A stretch of DNA of 64,000 nt. It comes from Fontibacillus puldeungensis (GTDB lineage: Bacteria; Bacillota; Bacilli; Paenibacillales; Paenibacillaceae). How positions within the stretch are numbered: position 1 is the first letter of the stretch; every line of letters begins with the position of its first letter. Where the stretch lies: the NCBI RefSeq assembly GCF_042678945.1, contig NZ_JBHTLM010000015.1, forward strand, positions 1 through 64,000. Reading direction: 5' to 3'. Positions 33,890-42,505 of this stretch are shown here, piece by piece. The position numbers and the translations under genes were made by a program. Under the pieces are notes generated by a model, which was not told the DNA's origin, did no database searches, and saw nothing but the letters and a program-made list of their open reading frames with translations.

Positions 33890-35077
33890 ATGAACGACAA
33901 AAATTTTAGTATTGTTCACGCCGAAGTCGTAACGCCGAAGGGAATCATTCATGACGGTGCGGTCATTGTAGAAGATGGCGTTTTGGCTTACGTCGGATCA
34001 TCAGCTGGGGCTTTAGCGGAAATCCCGGCGGGTTTTGAAACCATCGATGCGAAGGGCAGCTATGTGCTCCCTGGCTTTATCGATGTCCATGTGCATGGCG
34101 CCATGCTGGAGGACTTCTCCTCCCCTAGCAAAAAGGGGCTCGACGCCATTACCAAGCTTCACTGCAGCCAGGGCACAACATCAATGCTAGCCACCACAAT
34201 GACGCTTCCAAAACCGGTGCTGGATGGAGTGTTGGATGAGGTTTACCGTTATACGCAAAACGATATGCCTTACGCGCAGCTCGTCGGCGTCCATCTGGAA
34301 GGACCGTTTATTAGCCCGAAATGGCCTGGAGCCCAAAACCCGACTCATATCGTATTGCCTAACCGCGAATGGGTGGAAGAATGGGAGGAGCGTTTCCCTG
34401 GCTTGATCAAGCAGGTTACATTTGCTCCGGAACGTGAAGGCTCGGAAGAACTGATTCGATATTTACGTAAAAAAGGTATTGTTGCGGCAGCCGGACATAC
34501 GGATGCAACCTACGAAGAGATTACAGAGGCAGCCAAGCTCGGACTTCATCACTGCGTCCATTGCTACAATGCCATGACACCGCTGCATCACCGCAAGCCA
34601 GGGACAGTTGGAGCCATTTTAAGCAATCCAGGTATCTCTGCTGAAATTATTGCGGATGGTGTTCATGTTCACCGTGCTGCGATCCAGCTTCTGGCAAATG
34701 TGAAGACAGACCACAACCTGATTCTGATTACAGATGCGATGTCGGCTGCCGGACTTGGTAACGGGGATTACATGCTCGGCGATTTGCCGGTCGTTGTGAA
34801 GGATAACGTATGTACGCTCAAAGAAAATGAAGGAACGCTGGCTGGCAGCACCTTAACGATGATTCGCGGCTTCCGTCATCTCGTTAAAGAAGTCGGCCTA
34901 TCCATCGAACGGGCTTCCGAAGCAGCTAGCGGCAATCCAGCTAAACTGATTCGCATGGATCATGTTACCGGAGCGGTTGAGACAGGAAAACAAGCTGACC
35001 TTCTGTTGGTTGATCCTGAACTGGAGCTTGAACGTGTTTGGGTTAAAGGTCGTTTGTTCCAAGGTCAATCCAATTAA
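33890..35077 (+). CDS. nagA: N-acetylglucosamine-6-phosphate deacetylase
   Basis: A 395-residue amidohydrolase removing acetate from GlcNAc-6-phosphate. Metal-binding and catalytic blocks are intact: GFIDVHVHGA, VHLEGPFIS, AAGHTDATYEE, HHCVHCYNAMTPLHH, and the catalytic Asp in LITDAMSAAG. It begins immediately after the nagB stop. A strong terminator ends the operon. With NanE at 7.3 kb it links amino-sugar uptake to glycolysis. Confidence 0.97.
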   Translation: MNDKNFSIVHAEVVTPKGIIHDGAVIVEDGVLAYVGSSAGALAEIPAGFETIDAKGSYVLPGFIDVHVHGAMLEDFSSPSKKGLDAITKLHCSQGTTSMLATTMTLPKPVLDGVLDEVYRYTQNDMPYAQLVGVHLEGPFISPKWPGAQNPTHIVLPNREWVEEWEERFPGLIKQVTFAPEREGSEELIRYLRKKGIVAAAGHTDATYEEITEAAKLGLHHCVHCYNAMTPLHHRKPGTVGAILSNPGISAEIIADGVHVHRAAIQLLANVKTDHNLILITDAMSAAGLGNGDYMLGDLPVVVKDNVCTLKENEGTLAGSTLTMIRGFRHLVKEVGLSIERASEAASGNPAKLIRMDHVTGAVETGKQADLLLVDPELELERVWVKGRLFQGQSN

Positions 35078-35104
35078 TTTTCAAATGGACAATTTCTTTT
35101 AAAT

Positions 35105-35145
35105 GACAAGAACCCTTCATCTTTTGAAAGGGTTCTTGTCTTTTT
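35105..35145 (+). terminator. Terminator of the nag operon
   Basis: GACAAGAACCCTT/AAGGGTTCTTGTC, a perfect 13-bp stem, followed by TTTTT. A second short hairpin GGGCA/TGCCC follows at 35147-35158. Confidence 0.95.
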
Positions 35146-35168
35146 CGGGCAGTTGCCCGTCAAGTCAC

Positions 35169-36203
35169 TTAGCGCGAAGTACCGCCTGTAAATCCTCCAC
35201 CCGTACCACCGGTACGCATGCCAGCGCCAGTGTTCGGACTCGTAGGCGTATAACCATTAGGACCGGTCATCGTTCCTGTGCGTCCCGGGAATACACGTTG
35301 AATCATCAATTGAAATTCATCGATGACGTTGTGGAGAGTACCCCCGTTACGAGTTCCCATCGTGTAAGTGCCCATTCGTGATACGAATTCTCTATCACCG
35401 GAAACATAAACATTACGGATATGCGGAGCCGATTTTTTTACTGTAGCTTCGATACTATCTTTCAAATGCTGAGGAACATAATCGGTAATCGTCGGTTTAT
35501 AAGCGCTGTAGTTATTGTAGCTGTAGCTGTTATAGTTGTCAGTGGTTAACATGTCGGCATTCGTGCCGGTTCCCGTAGTTCCTGTTCCAGTAGTCCCGAT
35601 ACCTCTGGTCACATTCGGTCCCATGTTGCTTGGGTACATCGATCCGGAACGGCTACTCATACCTGTGCCAAGACCCCTTGTATACCCGCTGTCAAGCGCC
35701 GCATTTTCAGTAGCGTTCATACCCGTTCTGCCCAAAAGGCCACGACCCAGCCCGTCATCACCTACACCGCGGGTTCCATAATCAGCACCGTAAGGGCCGG
35801 CGACATTAGTTGTTCCACGGCCAAAGCTTGTTGGGGTTTGCATAGTTCCGAAGTTAGTGGTACGGCCTGTAAAATTACCGTTCAGCGTCACAGCAACATA
35901 AGCGTCACGGTCCGTCAAAACAACATCCGCCGTCTTTACATCACGCATCTGTGCAACTGTATTGCTCAGCGCCCGGCTGTATCTAAGCGAACGAATACGT
36001 TCATCATGCCCGTGTCCGGCACTGCGCGTAAACATCCGATGACCGTCGGTCAGTGAGTTTACATCATAAGTGCGGGCGGTATTATTCCGAACATTTTGCG
36101 TCCGAACCTTATTGTCTCGGTTATATCCGCAACCGGCAATCCCCACCGTTCCGACAAGCAGTGCAGCGGATAGCGATAAATTTAGTACTTTCAATCCACG
36201 CAT
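35169..36203 (-). CDS. YhcN/YlaJ-type sporulation lipoprotein
   Basis: A 344-residue predicted lipoprotein: SLSAALLVGTVGIAGC ends in a lipobox Cys. A conserved YhcN/YlaJ-like domain is split: ALSNTVAQMRDVKTADVVLTDR and AYVAVTLNG before, and LKDSIEATVKKSAPHIRNVYVSG after, a long low-complexity insert (residues about 130-215) rich in Gly, Thr, Ser and Asn, with GTTGTGTTGTGTN. A Gly-rich tail closes the protein. YhcN-like proteins are spore-membrane lipoproteins, often under sigma-G or sigma-F. The insert is unusual in length for the family as I know it. Monocistronic. Confidence 0.88.
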   Translation of the reverse strand: MRGLKVLNLSLSAALLVGTVGIAGCGYNRDNKVRTQNVRNNTARTYDVNSLTDGHRMFTRSAGHGHDERIRSLRYSRALSNTVAQMRDVKTADVVLTDRDAYVAVTLNGNFTGRTTNFGTMQTPTSFGRGTTNVAGPYGADYGTRGVGDDGLGRGLLGRTGMNATENAALDSGYTRGLGTGMSSRSGSMYPSNMGPNVTRGIGTTGTGTTGTGTNADMLTTDNYNSYSYNNYSAYKPTITDYVPQHLKDSIEATVKKSAPHIRNVYVSGDREFVSRMGTYTMGTRNGGTLHNVIDEFQLMIQRVFPGRTGTMTGPNGYTPTSPNTGAGMRTGGTGGGFTGGTSR

Positions 36204-36329
36204 GAGTCATCCTCCATCCAATAAATTTATTGTTGATGATGTACATGCGTTAGAGTGCACCGCTCGCCGAAATGAAATTCAGGGAACTTCATCCGTAGTC
36301 GGAAATATAGAGCGTGACTACAGCTGAGA

Positions 36330-37397
36330 TTAAATGGAACGAAGCATTTCAATAAATTGTCGGCAGTATTTGTCAGGGTGAAATTCATTCAGAACATGCT
36401 GCTGTGCCCTCTTTCTTATGCCTTCCCTAAACGAAGAATGATACATAAGCTCCCGAGCTTCCAGAACAGCCTGGCCAATGTCCCCAAGCGGGTATATTTT
36501 TCCGGTAACGTTATGAATGACACTTGATTGCACTCCATCGGAGTTGCTAGCCAGAACCGGGCAGCGGCAGCTCATCGCTTCCAGAATCGACAGAGGAGCC
36601 CCTTCTACTTTAGATGTGCAGCAAAACAGCCCTCCGGAATCTCCAATTTGTGAGAAATACGATACCATATCCTGATTAGGCACATTAGAACGAAGCTGCA
36701 GTGCTTTCGTTAATTGAAGCTGTTCTGCCAAGTGCACGAATTGCTTTCTTTCATCAGGGCGAGATAAATGATGATCCTCAAACATCCATACCTGGAGGTT
36801 CTCATAATAAAATAGTAAAGAATGGGCAATATACAAAAATTCACGCCAGTTTTTATTGTCCTCAATCCTTCCGATCCAGGCAAGTATGGGAAATTTAGGT
36901 CTTCCAGAAGGTCGATAGGCAAAAAAACGCGTATCAAAGCAATTATTATAATGAAACTGAGGAATCGTGCTGTAATAATTTCTGAACAAGGCGGCGATAT
37001 GAGGCGTATTCGGATTCATTAAAGCCGAAGCATGAGCATGGACGGCTGATGCGGCTTCCCGCAGCTGCTTCTCTGCAGTTTCTACCGCCCCGTAGCCTTG
37101 AATTTCAAGGATTAGCTTCCCTTTGTACCCAAGCCTGCGAAATCGTTCAAAACTGGTATGGTCGGTCGTTACAACAATCGTATCGAAATTTCTTTCTTGA
37201 ATAATACGGCGGATCTCCTCATCACTGTTCGTAATATACACCGGAAAATCCACCTTGTTTTGCAGTCCCGCTCCCCATTCATAATACAGGCATTCCGCCT
37301 GAATGCCATGTCTTCGTAACGCTTGACAGCGCTGGCGGTTAACCGTCTCCATTCCCCCGCTGGGTACATAAAAAACGAACAGGACACGGGCTGTCAT
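36330..37397 (-). CDS. Glycosyltransferase family 4 protein
   Basis: A 355-residue GT-B glycosyltransferase. N-terminal VLFVFYVPSGGMETVNRQRC (nucleotide-sugar acceptor half) and the C-terminal donor half with AWIGRIEDNKNW and the E-x7-E-like block CTSKVEGAPLSILEAMSC. No membrane helix. Its ATG overlaps the stop of the 90-residue gene upstream. Last gene of the run 41.75-36.33 kb. Substrate unknown; the context is surface polysaccharide. Confidence 0.9.
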   Translation of the reverse strand: MTARVLFVFYVPSGGMETVNRQRCQALRRHGIQAECLYYEWGAGLQNKVDFPVYITNSDEEIRRIIQERNFDTIVVTTDHTSFERFRRLGYKGKLILEIQGYGAVETAEKQLREAASAVHAHASALMNPNTPHIAALFRNYYSTIPQFHYNNCFDTRFFAYRPSGRPKFPILAWIGRIEDNKNWREFLYIAHSLLFYYENLQVWMFEDHHLSRPDERKQFVHLAEQLQLTKALQLRSNVPNQDMVSYFSQIGDSGGLFCCTSKVEGAPLSILEAMSCRCPVLASNSDGVQSSVIHNVTGKIYPLGDIGQAVLEARELMYHSSFREGIRKRAQQHVLNEFHPDKYCRQFIEMLRSI

Positions 37398-37666
37398 ATT
37401 TCACATAGCCGCTTGATTACGGCTGTATCCGGAATGGAATAATTGTTAGGCAGCTTGGAGGTAAGGGACTGCCACAAATCGGCATCCTCCAGCTCAACAC
37501 CTGGAATGAGAGTATGGGGATTTTTAATAAATGGGAAAGAAGATAATAATGGATCTTGCATTGGTAAAAAAGCAGAGTCAGGATAATGATAATTGTCCGG
37601 CAGCTTTAGCACCAGTTCCGACCAGAACACCGTATCCACCTTGTCATATTGTTGAAAAGAAAACAT
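37394..37666 (-). CDS. Small protein with duplicated WxxLxxKLPxNYxxPD(S/T)A motif
   Basis: A 90-residue protein I do not recognise. Its ATG shares an A with the stop TAA of the beta-propeller/GT gene, and GGTGAGAGG precedes it, so translation is coupled; an open frame extends further upstream in another reading of that gene and is ignored. The sequence contains an internal duplication: FWSELVLKLPDNYHYPDSA (near residue 15) and LWQSLTSKLPNNYSIPDTA (near residue 65). Two-repeat architecture and lack of membrane or signal segments suggest a small binding or adaptor protein for the neighbouring glycosyltransferases. Confidence 0.75.
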   Translation of the reverse strand: MFSFQQYDKVDTVFWSELVLKLPDNYHYPDSAFLPMQDPLLSSFPFIKNPHTLIPGVELEDADLWQSLTSKLPNNYSIPDTAVIKRLCEI

Positions 37667-40170
37667 TAGCCTCTCACCTTCTTTAGCGCTTGATCGTAAA
37701 CCGAAAGAGTTCGTTCCAGGAGCGTATCTACAGACCACTGTTTATTCGCCCACTCCATACCTTGTTTGGATAAAGTCGCTCTCAGATTTGGGTCATTAAT
37801 GATCCGGGTTAATTGCTGTGCCAACTGCTGGTCATTTTCAGTATCGAACAATAGCCCGGTTTTACCATGCAGGATCATTTCCGGGATGCCTCCAGCATTG
37901 GATGCAATTACCGGAATTCCGGCCAACTGAGCTTCCATAATCGAAAACGGCAGATTATCCTGAAGGGAAGGCAGCACCATAACATCACTTTGCTTTAGTA
38001 ATGCAGGCACATCGTTGCGGTCACCAAGCAGGCTGATTCGGTCCGTCAAGCCGGCCTCCTGAACCCAATTTTCCACCTCGGTTCGAATAATGCCGTCACC
38101 TAACAGCCAGCAATGCCAGTGGATGTCCGAACTGATTCGCCCAAGAGCACGGATCAAAGTATGGTGACCTTTCACTGGAACGAGCCGAGCCGGACAGCAT
38201 ATGATAAAGCTTCCTTTTTTCACGACTGGCTGAGCCAAAGGAAGCGTAGTCCTGCGGGTAAATTCATCCACATCCAATCCATAAGGAATGATGTTAAATA
38301 AGCCGGAAGGTACCGCAAACTGTGACATTTCCTTCCGCAGCCATTCGGTGGGCAAAATCGTTGCATCAGCCGATACGCAGCCATAGTACTCCTCATCGGC
38401 AACATATTTCCAAGCCAGACTGTCCTTGCTTTCAATATTTCCGGCAAAAACATGCTCTTTGGCCAGCAGGCCATGGATCGTCGCTACCAAGGCTGTCGAA
38501 GCCGGCTTTACTCGCGATAAGGCTCGGGTCGATATGATGTCCTGTGTATGAATAATGTCGTATTGCTCCAAGTCAAACAGTACAGCAGCCAGTTCAAAGC
38601 AGTAGCGCTCAATATCCCGATAGCGGACCCATGGATCCACATGGGCCAGATAATTTTGATAGAAGCGAATGACCTGGTCATATACTACGCTTTTAATTTT
38701 CCATTTATTAACTATTTTCTCCCCGTCCACCATATAATAATGGGCCATATCTGGATGATGCGCCAGCACGTCGACATGATGCCCTCTTCGCTCCAACTCG
38801 CTTTTCAGCAGCCGAACATAAACATCGACCCCACCGACGTGAGGTAAATACCAGTAGGTGGTGAGCAATATTTTTTTAGGTGAGGTTAGCAAGGATGAAG
38901 TCAGAGATTCTGAATCAGTCAGCTCTATATCCTGGATCGGCTCGTGATCAACCTCGGCAGGAGATGCCGTTGTCAAAAAATATACCGCGCCTGCCAAGAA
39001 ACAGTTTTTGTTCAATGCAGACACAGCGCCTACAGCTATTCGCGTCTCTTCTTCTCCGTAAATGACGGACAAGGATTGGCCGAATATTTCCGCTTCATCC
39101 CCGTTAAACTCATGAATCAGCTTCCCGTTCAGATCAAGCAGGTAAACCGCGCCAACCCTGGACCCTGCCAATACGGTCGGCAACCCTCCGCTTCGGCGGT
39201 ATGGAAGGAGATCGGTACCGAGCTCCTGAAGTCCAAACCAGCCTTCTTTCTCCATAATGATCTTGTTTTGAATGAGAGAGAACACCGTAACTGCCCCGCC
39301 GCGAGTGTATTCACCTCCCGCTTTAGGAGAACCGATCAAAAGGTCCGGTATGCCGTCTTCGTCCATGTCAAATACGGCTAACTTACTGCCATGCTCATCA
39401 TAGCTGCGTTTTCCTTTTGATTCATACAAGACCGCTCTGCCAGTCGTATAAACCAGCACACGTCCATTATGAGTCAGCCCGGGGTCGGAAAAACGGGGGG
39501 CACTTATGATCAGCTCATCCTGGCCATTTCCGTCTACATCACCGGCCGCCAGCGACAAACCAAACCCTTCTTGGCTGGAGCCGTTCCATTGTTCCAGAAT
39601 AGAGTTGTCCCGGCCGGAAAAAACGGTGACTCTTCCGTCCCTATCCGCGCCATTAGGATCCAGGTTGTGTGAGGAGACAGCTATATCCGGAATTCCGTCC
39701 CTATTCCAATCCAGTACCGCAAGGGCTGCGCCCAGCCGAGCGTAATTCTCATCCCCTTCAAGCTTGGAAAGCAATTGACCCGTTCGTCCGGAATATATGA
39801 AGACCTTGCCGCACTCCAGCAGAGAACTCGAGCTGGCACGCGGGGCTCCAATAATAATCTCCAAGTTTCCATCACCGTTAATATCCGCTAACCCCAGCGC
39901 TGATCCGAAACAATCGCCGTAGTGGTCTCCGCTTAAGGTGTAAATCAGCTTCAAATCGTAGGAATAAATATATACTTTGCCCATGTAATAATGGGGGATA
40001 GGATTCACTCCATCCTCATCCTCCATGTAAGTTGCCGTACTGGCCGATATGATCCATTCATCCAAACCATCCCCATTAATGTCTCCAGAAAGAATCACAT
40101 CGCCGAATCTATCATGCTCACGTTCGCCTTCAAGACGCCCTCGTAAATAGAATGGCAGTTGGTTGCTCAT
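37666..40170 (-). CDS. FG-GAP beta-propeller fused to GT4 glycosyltransferase
   Basis: An 834-residue fusion. Residues 15-410 hold seven FG-GAP repeats (DRFGDVILSGDINGDG, DCFGSALGLADINGDG, ARLGAALAVLDWNRDG, EGFGLSLAAGDVDGNG, DEHGSKLAVFDMDEDG and two lacking the calcium loop), i.e. a complete integrin-alpha-type propeller with Ca-binding loops in blades 1-5. From about 431 a GT4 enzyme follows (KKILLTTYWYLPHVGGVDVYV, HTQDIISTRALSRV, ATIHGLLAKE, FIICCPARLVPVKGHHTLI, LPSLQDNLPFSIMEAQLAG). No signal peptide. ATG 40170 is preceded, at long spacing, by GGGGGG; a TTG at 40206 has no ribosome site. The GT half is closely related to those at 40190 and 43483. The propeller may bind a glycan or protein acceptor. 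Confidence 0.88.
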   Translation of the reverse strand: MSNQLPFYLRGRLEGEREHDRFGDVILSGDINGDGLDEWIISASTATYMEDEDGVNPIPHYYMGKVYIYSYDLKLIYTLSGDHYGDCFGSALGLADINGDGNLEIIIGAPRASSSSLLECGKVFIYSGRTGQLLSKLEGDENYARLGAALAVLDWNRDGIPDIAVSSHNLDPNGADRDGRVTVFSGRDNSILEQWNGSSQEGFGLSLAAGDVDGNGQDELIISAPRFSDPGLTHNGRVLVYTTGRAVLYESKGKRSYDEHGSKLAVFDMDEDGIPDLLIGSPKAGGEYTRGGAVTVFSLIQNKIIMEKEGWFGLQELGTDLLPYRRSGGLPTVLAGSRVGAVYLLDLNGKLIHEFNGDEAEIFGQSLSVIYGEEETRIAVGAVSALNKNCFLAGAVYFLTTASPAEVDHEPIQDIELTDSESLTSSLLTSPKKILLTTYWYLPHVGGVDVYVRLLKSELERRGHHVDVLAHHPDMAHYYMVDGEKIVNKWKIKSVVYDQVIRFYQNYLAHVDPWVRYRDIERYCFELAAVLFDLEQYDIIHTQDIISTRALSRVKPASTALVATIHGLLAKEHVFAGNIESKDSLAWKYVADEEYYGCVSADATILPTEWLRKEMSQFAVPSGLFNIIPYGLDVDEFTRRTTLPLAQPVVKKGSFIICCPARLVPVKGHHTLIRALGRISSDIHWHCWLLGDGIIRTEVENWVQEAGLTDRISLLGDRNDVPALLKQSDVMVLPSLQDNLPFSIMEAQLAGIPVIASNAGGIPEMILHGKTGLLFDTENDQQLAQQLTRIINDPNLRATLSKQGMEWANKQWSVDTLLERTLSVYDQALKKVRG

Positions 40171-40189
40171 AGAATAGCTAATCCCCCCT

Positions 40190-41752
40190 TTATATGATGA
40201 CGTCAAGCTTGATCGGCTCAGATGAATTGACGCTGATTTTAAACGTCTTCATCCCCAACGCCATCGCTGATATGCCTAATTCATAATTTCCCTGCTGAAG
40301 ATTGCGGATTTCAAATGTTCCCTCCGGCCCGCTTGTTGTACTGAGAAGAACGACGCCCGCCATATCAAGAAGGTGGATATGGGCATGCGCAGCCGCTCGT
40401 CCGGTCTGCCCGTCAGCAATCTTGCCTGACAATGTGGCAGCAAGCGGGCTTGAAGGCTGGGCAATTTCACCCTCATCAGCCAAATATCCTGCGATCAGGC
40501 TCGAGGTGAAATCCTGAATCTGCACCGGAAACGACTGCGCGGATACAGCTTTCTTGTATACCTCAAGAGTCTGCCGCAGCATGACCTTGTCGTTCCATAC
40601 TGCTAAGGCGTGCTCCCGTGCGGCCACGGCCATTTTGCTTCGCAAATCGCGATCCTCTACCAGCAACAGCAGCTTTTCGAATAAATCAATAGCATTGGCC
40701 GGTTCCACTAAGAAGCCGTTCCTGCCGTCTTCCACCATTTCCACGATTCCGCCGATACAGCTGGAAACGACCGGTTTGCCGAGGCTTTGAGCTTCAATGA
40801 TAGAAAATGGCAAATTGTCCTGAAGAGAAGGAAGTACAACGATATCTGCTTTGGCGATCAGCTCCGGCACATCATGGCGTTTGCCCCAAAAATAAACATG
40901 GTTTTGCAGCTTCAGTTCCTCCACCTGTCGCTCTAAGTCCTGACGCATCACCCCGTCGCCGATCAACCAGCAAACAACATTTTCGTGTTGTTTTGCCAGC
41001 AGTCTCATCGCCTCCAGCAAATATCCATGCCCTTTGATGGCGACCAAGCGGGCTGGACAAGCGATAATGATGCTCTTTTTTTCCAGCGAAGACACCGTTA
41101 GCCCTTGACGTTCTATGGAGACCAAATAATTTTCATAGATATCCTGGTCTAAACCATATGGAATAATATAAGAGCACGGATGCTCTATCCCAAAAGTAGA
41201 GAGTTTATCTGATAGCCATTGGCTGGGCAGGATTAGACAATCGGAAGACATAGAACCAAAGTATTCCTCCAACGATAGATAGTGCCGCTCCAGCGGAGAC
41301 CGTACCAAAATCTCGTCATTTGCCATCCATTCCGCAGCCAGACAGCCGTGGATCGTCGCGACAAGAGGAACATGCGACGGTTTGGCTCGCCGACACACAA
41401 AGGTAGAGATGATATCCTGCGTATGAACCAGATCATAGTTCTGCAGAGAGATTTGACGAAAGGCCAGTTCAAAAGCATATTTCTCGCTCTCCCGCCATAA
41501 CAACCATGGACTATACGGAAGATTTCGGCTTTCATAGTTGGCCTTCACTTCTGCTTCCGCTTGTGTGCGAAAAGTTTGCTTCTCCAGAAGCTGGCCGTTA
41601 CCCACCAGATAATATTGCAAAAGGTCGGGATGCTGTGCTAGAATTTCCACCCGATGTCCAACCTCTTCCAACCTGGTACGGAGGATGCCAAGATAGGTGG
41701 ATACTCCTCCAATGTGCGGAAACGGCCAATAAGTGGCCAATAAAATGTTCAA
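40190..41752 (-). CDS. GT4 glycosyltransferase with C-terminal carboxypeptidase-regulatory-like domain
   Basis: A 520-residue enzyme: GT4 fold at residues 1-400 (NILLATYWPFPHIGGVSTYLG, HTQDIISTFVC, VPLVATIHGCLAAEW, IIACPARLVAIKGHGYLLEA, LPSLQDNLPFSIIEAQSLGK), then about 84 residues (437-520) of beta-sandwich type: LSGKIADGQTGRAAAHAHIH, GPEGTFEIRNLQQGNYELGI. That is the carboxypeptidase-regulatory (CarboxypepD_reg-like) fold, usually extracellular or surface-associated. No signal peptide. TTG start behind AAGGAGGAG. The added domain may bind carbohydrate or protein and target the enzyme. Confidence 0.88.
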   Translation of the reverse strand: MNILLATYWPFPHIGGVSTYLGILRTRLEEVGHRVEILAQHPDLLQYYLVGNGQLLEKQTFRTQAEAEVKANYESRNLPYSPWLLWRESEKYAFELAFRQISLQNYDLVHTQDIISTFVCRRAKPSHVPLVATIHGCLAAEWMANDEILVRSPLERHYLSLEEYFGSMSSDCLILPSQWLSDKLSTFGIEHPCSYIIPYGLDQDIYENYLVSIERQGLTVSSLEKKSIIIACPARLVAIKGHGYLLEAMRLLAKQHENVVCWLIGDGVMRQDLERQVEELKLQNHVYFWGKRHDVPELIAKADIVVLPSLQDNLPFSIIEAQSLGKPVVSSCIGGIVEMVEDGRNGFLVEPANAIDLFEKLLLLVEDRDLRSKMAVAAREHALAVWNDKVMLRQTLEVYKKAVSAQSFPVQIQDFTSSLIAGYLADEGEIAQPSSPLAATLSGKIADGQTGRAAAHAHIHLLDMAGVVLLSTTSGPEGTFEIRNLQQGNYELGISAMALGMKTFKISVNSSEPIKLDVII

Positions 41753-41803
41753 GCTAGCTCTCCTCCTTTTTTCCCTTGCAACATGAGCTATGGTTTAAAG
41801 AAA

Positions 41804-41830
41804 GACCACGAGACGGACCGTCTGGTGGTC
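41804..41830 (-). terminator. Terminator after the GPGT-repeat protein gene
   Basis: GACCAC-AGACGG against CCGTCT-GTGGTC, a long stem with single mismatches, followed on the minus strand by TTTCTTT. It separates the 41.8 kb gene from the GT4 gene downstream. Confidence 0.8.
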
Positions 41831-41838
41831 GTAAGAGA

Positions 41839-42309
41839 TTAGCTTCTCTTTTTTCTATCTCTCGGCATCTGTAATGACCTATATGCCTGATTATTTTCAC
41901 CGTTCTCATCAGGCTCAATTTCTTCCTCGACAGCATAGTTTGCCATTACATCGTATACTGCAGGCTCAGGCAGTTCGTGAAAATACATATCTTTGAATTC
42001 ATCTTTGAAAGTATTGAGCTGGGTGAAGGGAACGTACGGGTTCACATTGTCCGTAATGTTTCCCGTTCCGGGTCCCGTTCCCGGTCCCGTACCCGGACCG
42101 GTAAATAGTCCTGAACCAGGCGGTTTGTTGAGCCACATAAAAAACGGTCTGGTTCTAAAAATGCCCCTTTCCTCCTGTTCCTGGAGGTAAGCAGCTTTTT
42201 TCTTATTGCTCAAATATCCCGGGATCATGTCATGATAAACAGGAGGAATTTTAGCCAACATGGCTTCGAACGTTTCACTTTCCTTTACTCGTCGTTCTTT
42301 TCTAAACAT
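41839..42309 (-). CDS. Hypothetical protein with GPGT repeat
   Basis: A 156-residue protein I do not recognise. N-terminal basic helix (RKERRVKESETFEAMLAKI), then IPPVYHDMIPGYLSNKKKAAYLQ, an aromatic stretch RTRPFFMWLNKPPGSG, then GPGT repeated three times (encoded by 12-bp repeats near 42064-42110), and an acidic C-terminus. ATG 42309 is chosen because AAAGGAG lies nine bases upstream; the first ATG at 42318 overlaps it. It has its own terminator. It could be a structural spore-surface protein; that is inference from composition and position only. Confidence 0.7.
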   Translation of the reverse strand: MFRKERRVKESETFEAMLAKIPPVYHDMIPGYLSNKKKAAYLQEQEERGIFRTRPFFMWLNKPPGSGLFTGPGTGPGTGPGTGNITDNVNPYVPFTQLNTFKDEFKDMYFHELPEPAVYDVMANYAVEEEIEPDENGENNQAYRSLQMPRDRKKRS

Positions 42310-42428
42310 TCTATTCATCTCCTTTAAATCAACAAAATCTAGCGAATCATTTACTTGTTACGCTAGACAGTATATTCAGCAGACATAGATTGGTATGGAC
42401 AATAGTTCGAATGTGAAAAACAATAGTC

Positions 42429-42459
42429 AAAAAAAAGGCCAAGCCATATCAGCTCAGCC
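42429..42459 (-). terminator. Terminator after the basic protein gene
   Basis: On the minus strand GGCTGAGC and GCTTGGCC pair (with two wobble pairs) and are followed by TTTTTTTT, about 50 bases after the 42506 stop. Confidence 0.75.
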
Positions 42460-42505
42460 CTTCCATCGTCATTTTATTCGAGTTTTGTGTTTAATGGCCG
42501 ATTTT

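Noticed and set aside
35536..35781. Pro/Val-rich plus-strand frame opposite the YhcN-like gene
   Set aside because: It is the antisense reading of the Gly/Thr repeat insert; no start signal.
42064..42110. GPGT repeat considered as a collagen-like region (BclA type)
   Set aside because: The period is four residues, not the Gly-x-y period of three needed for a collagen helix.
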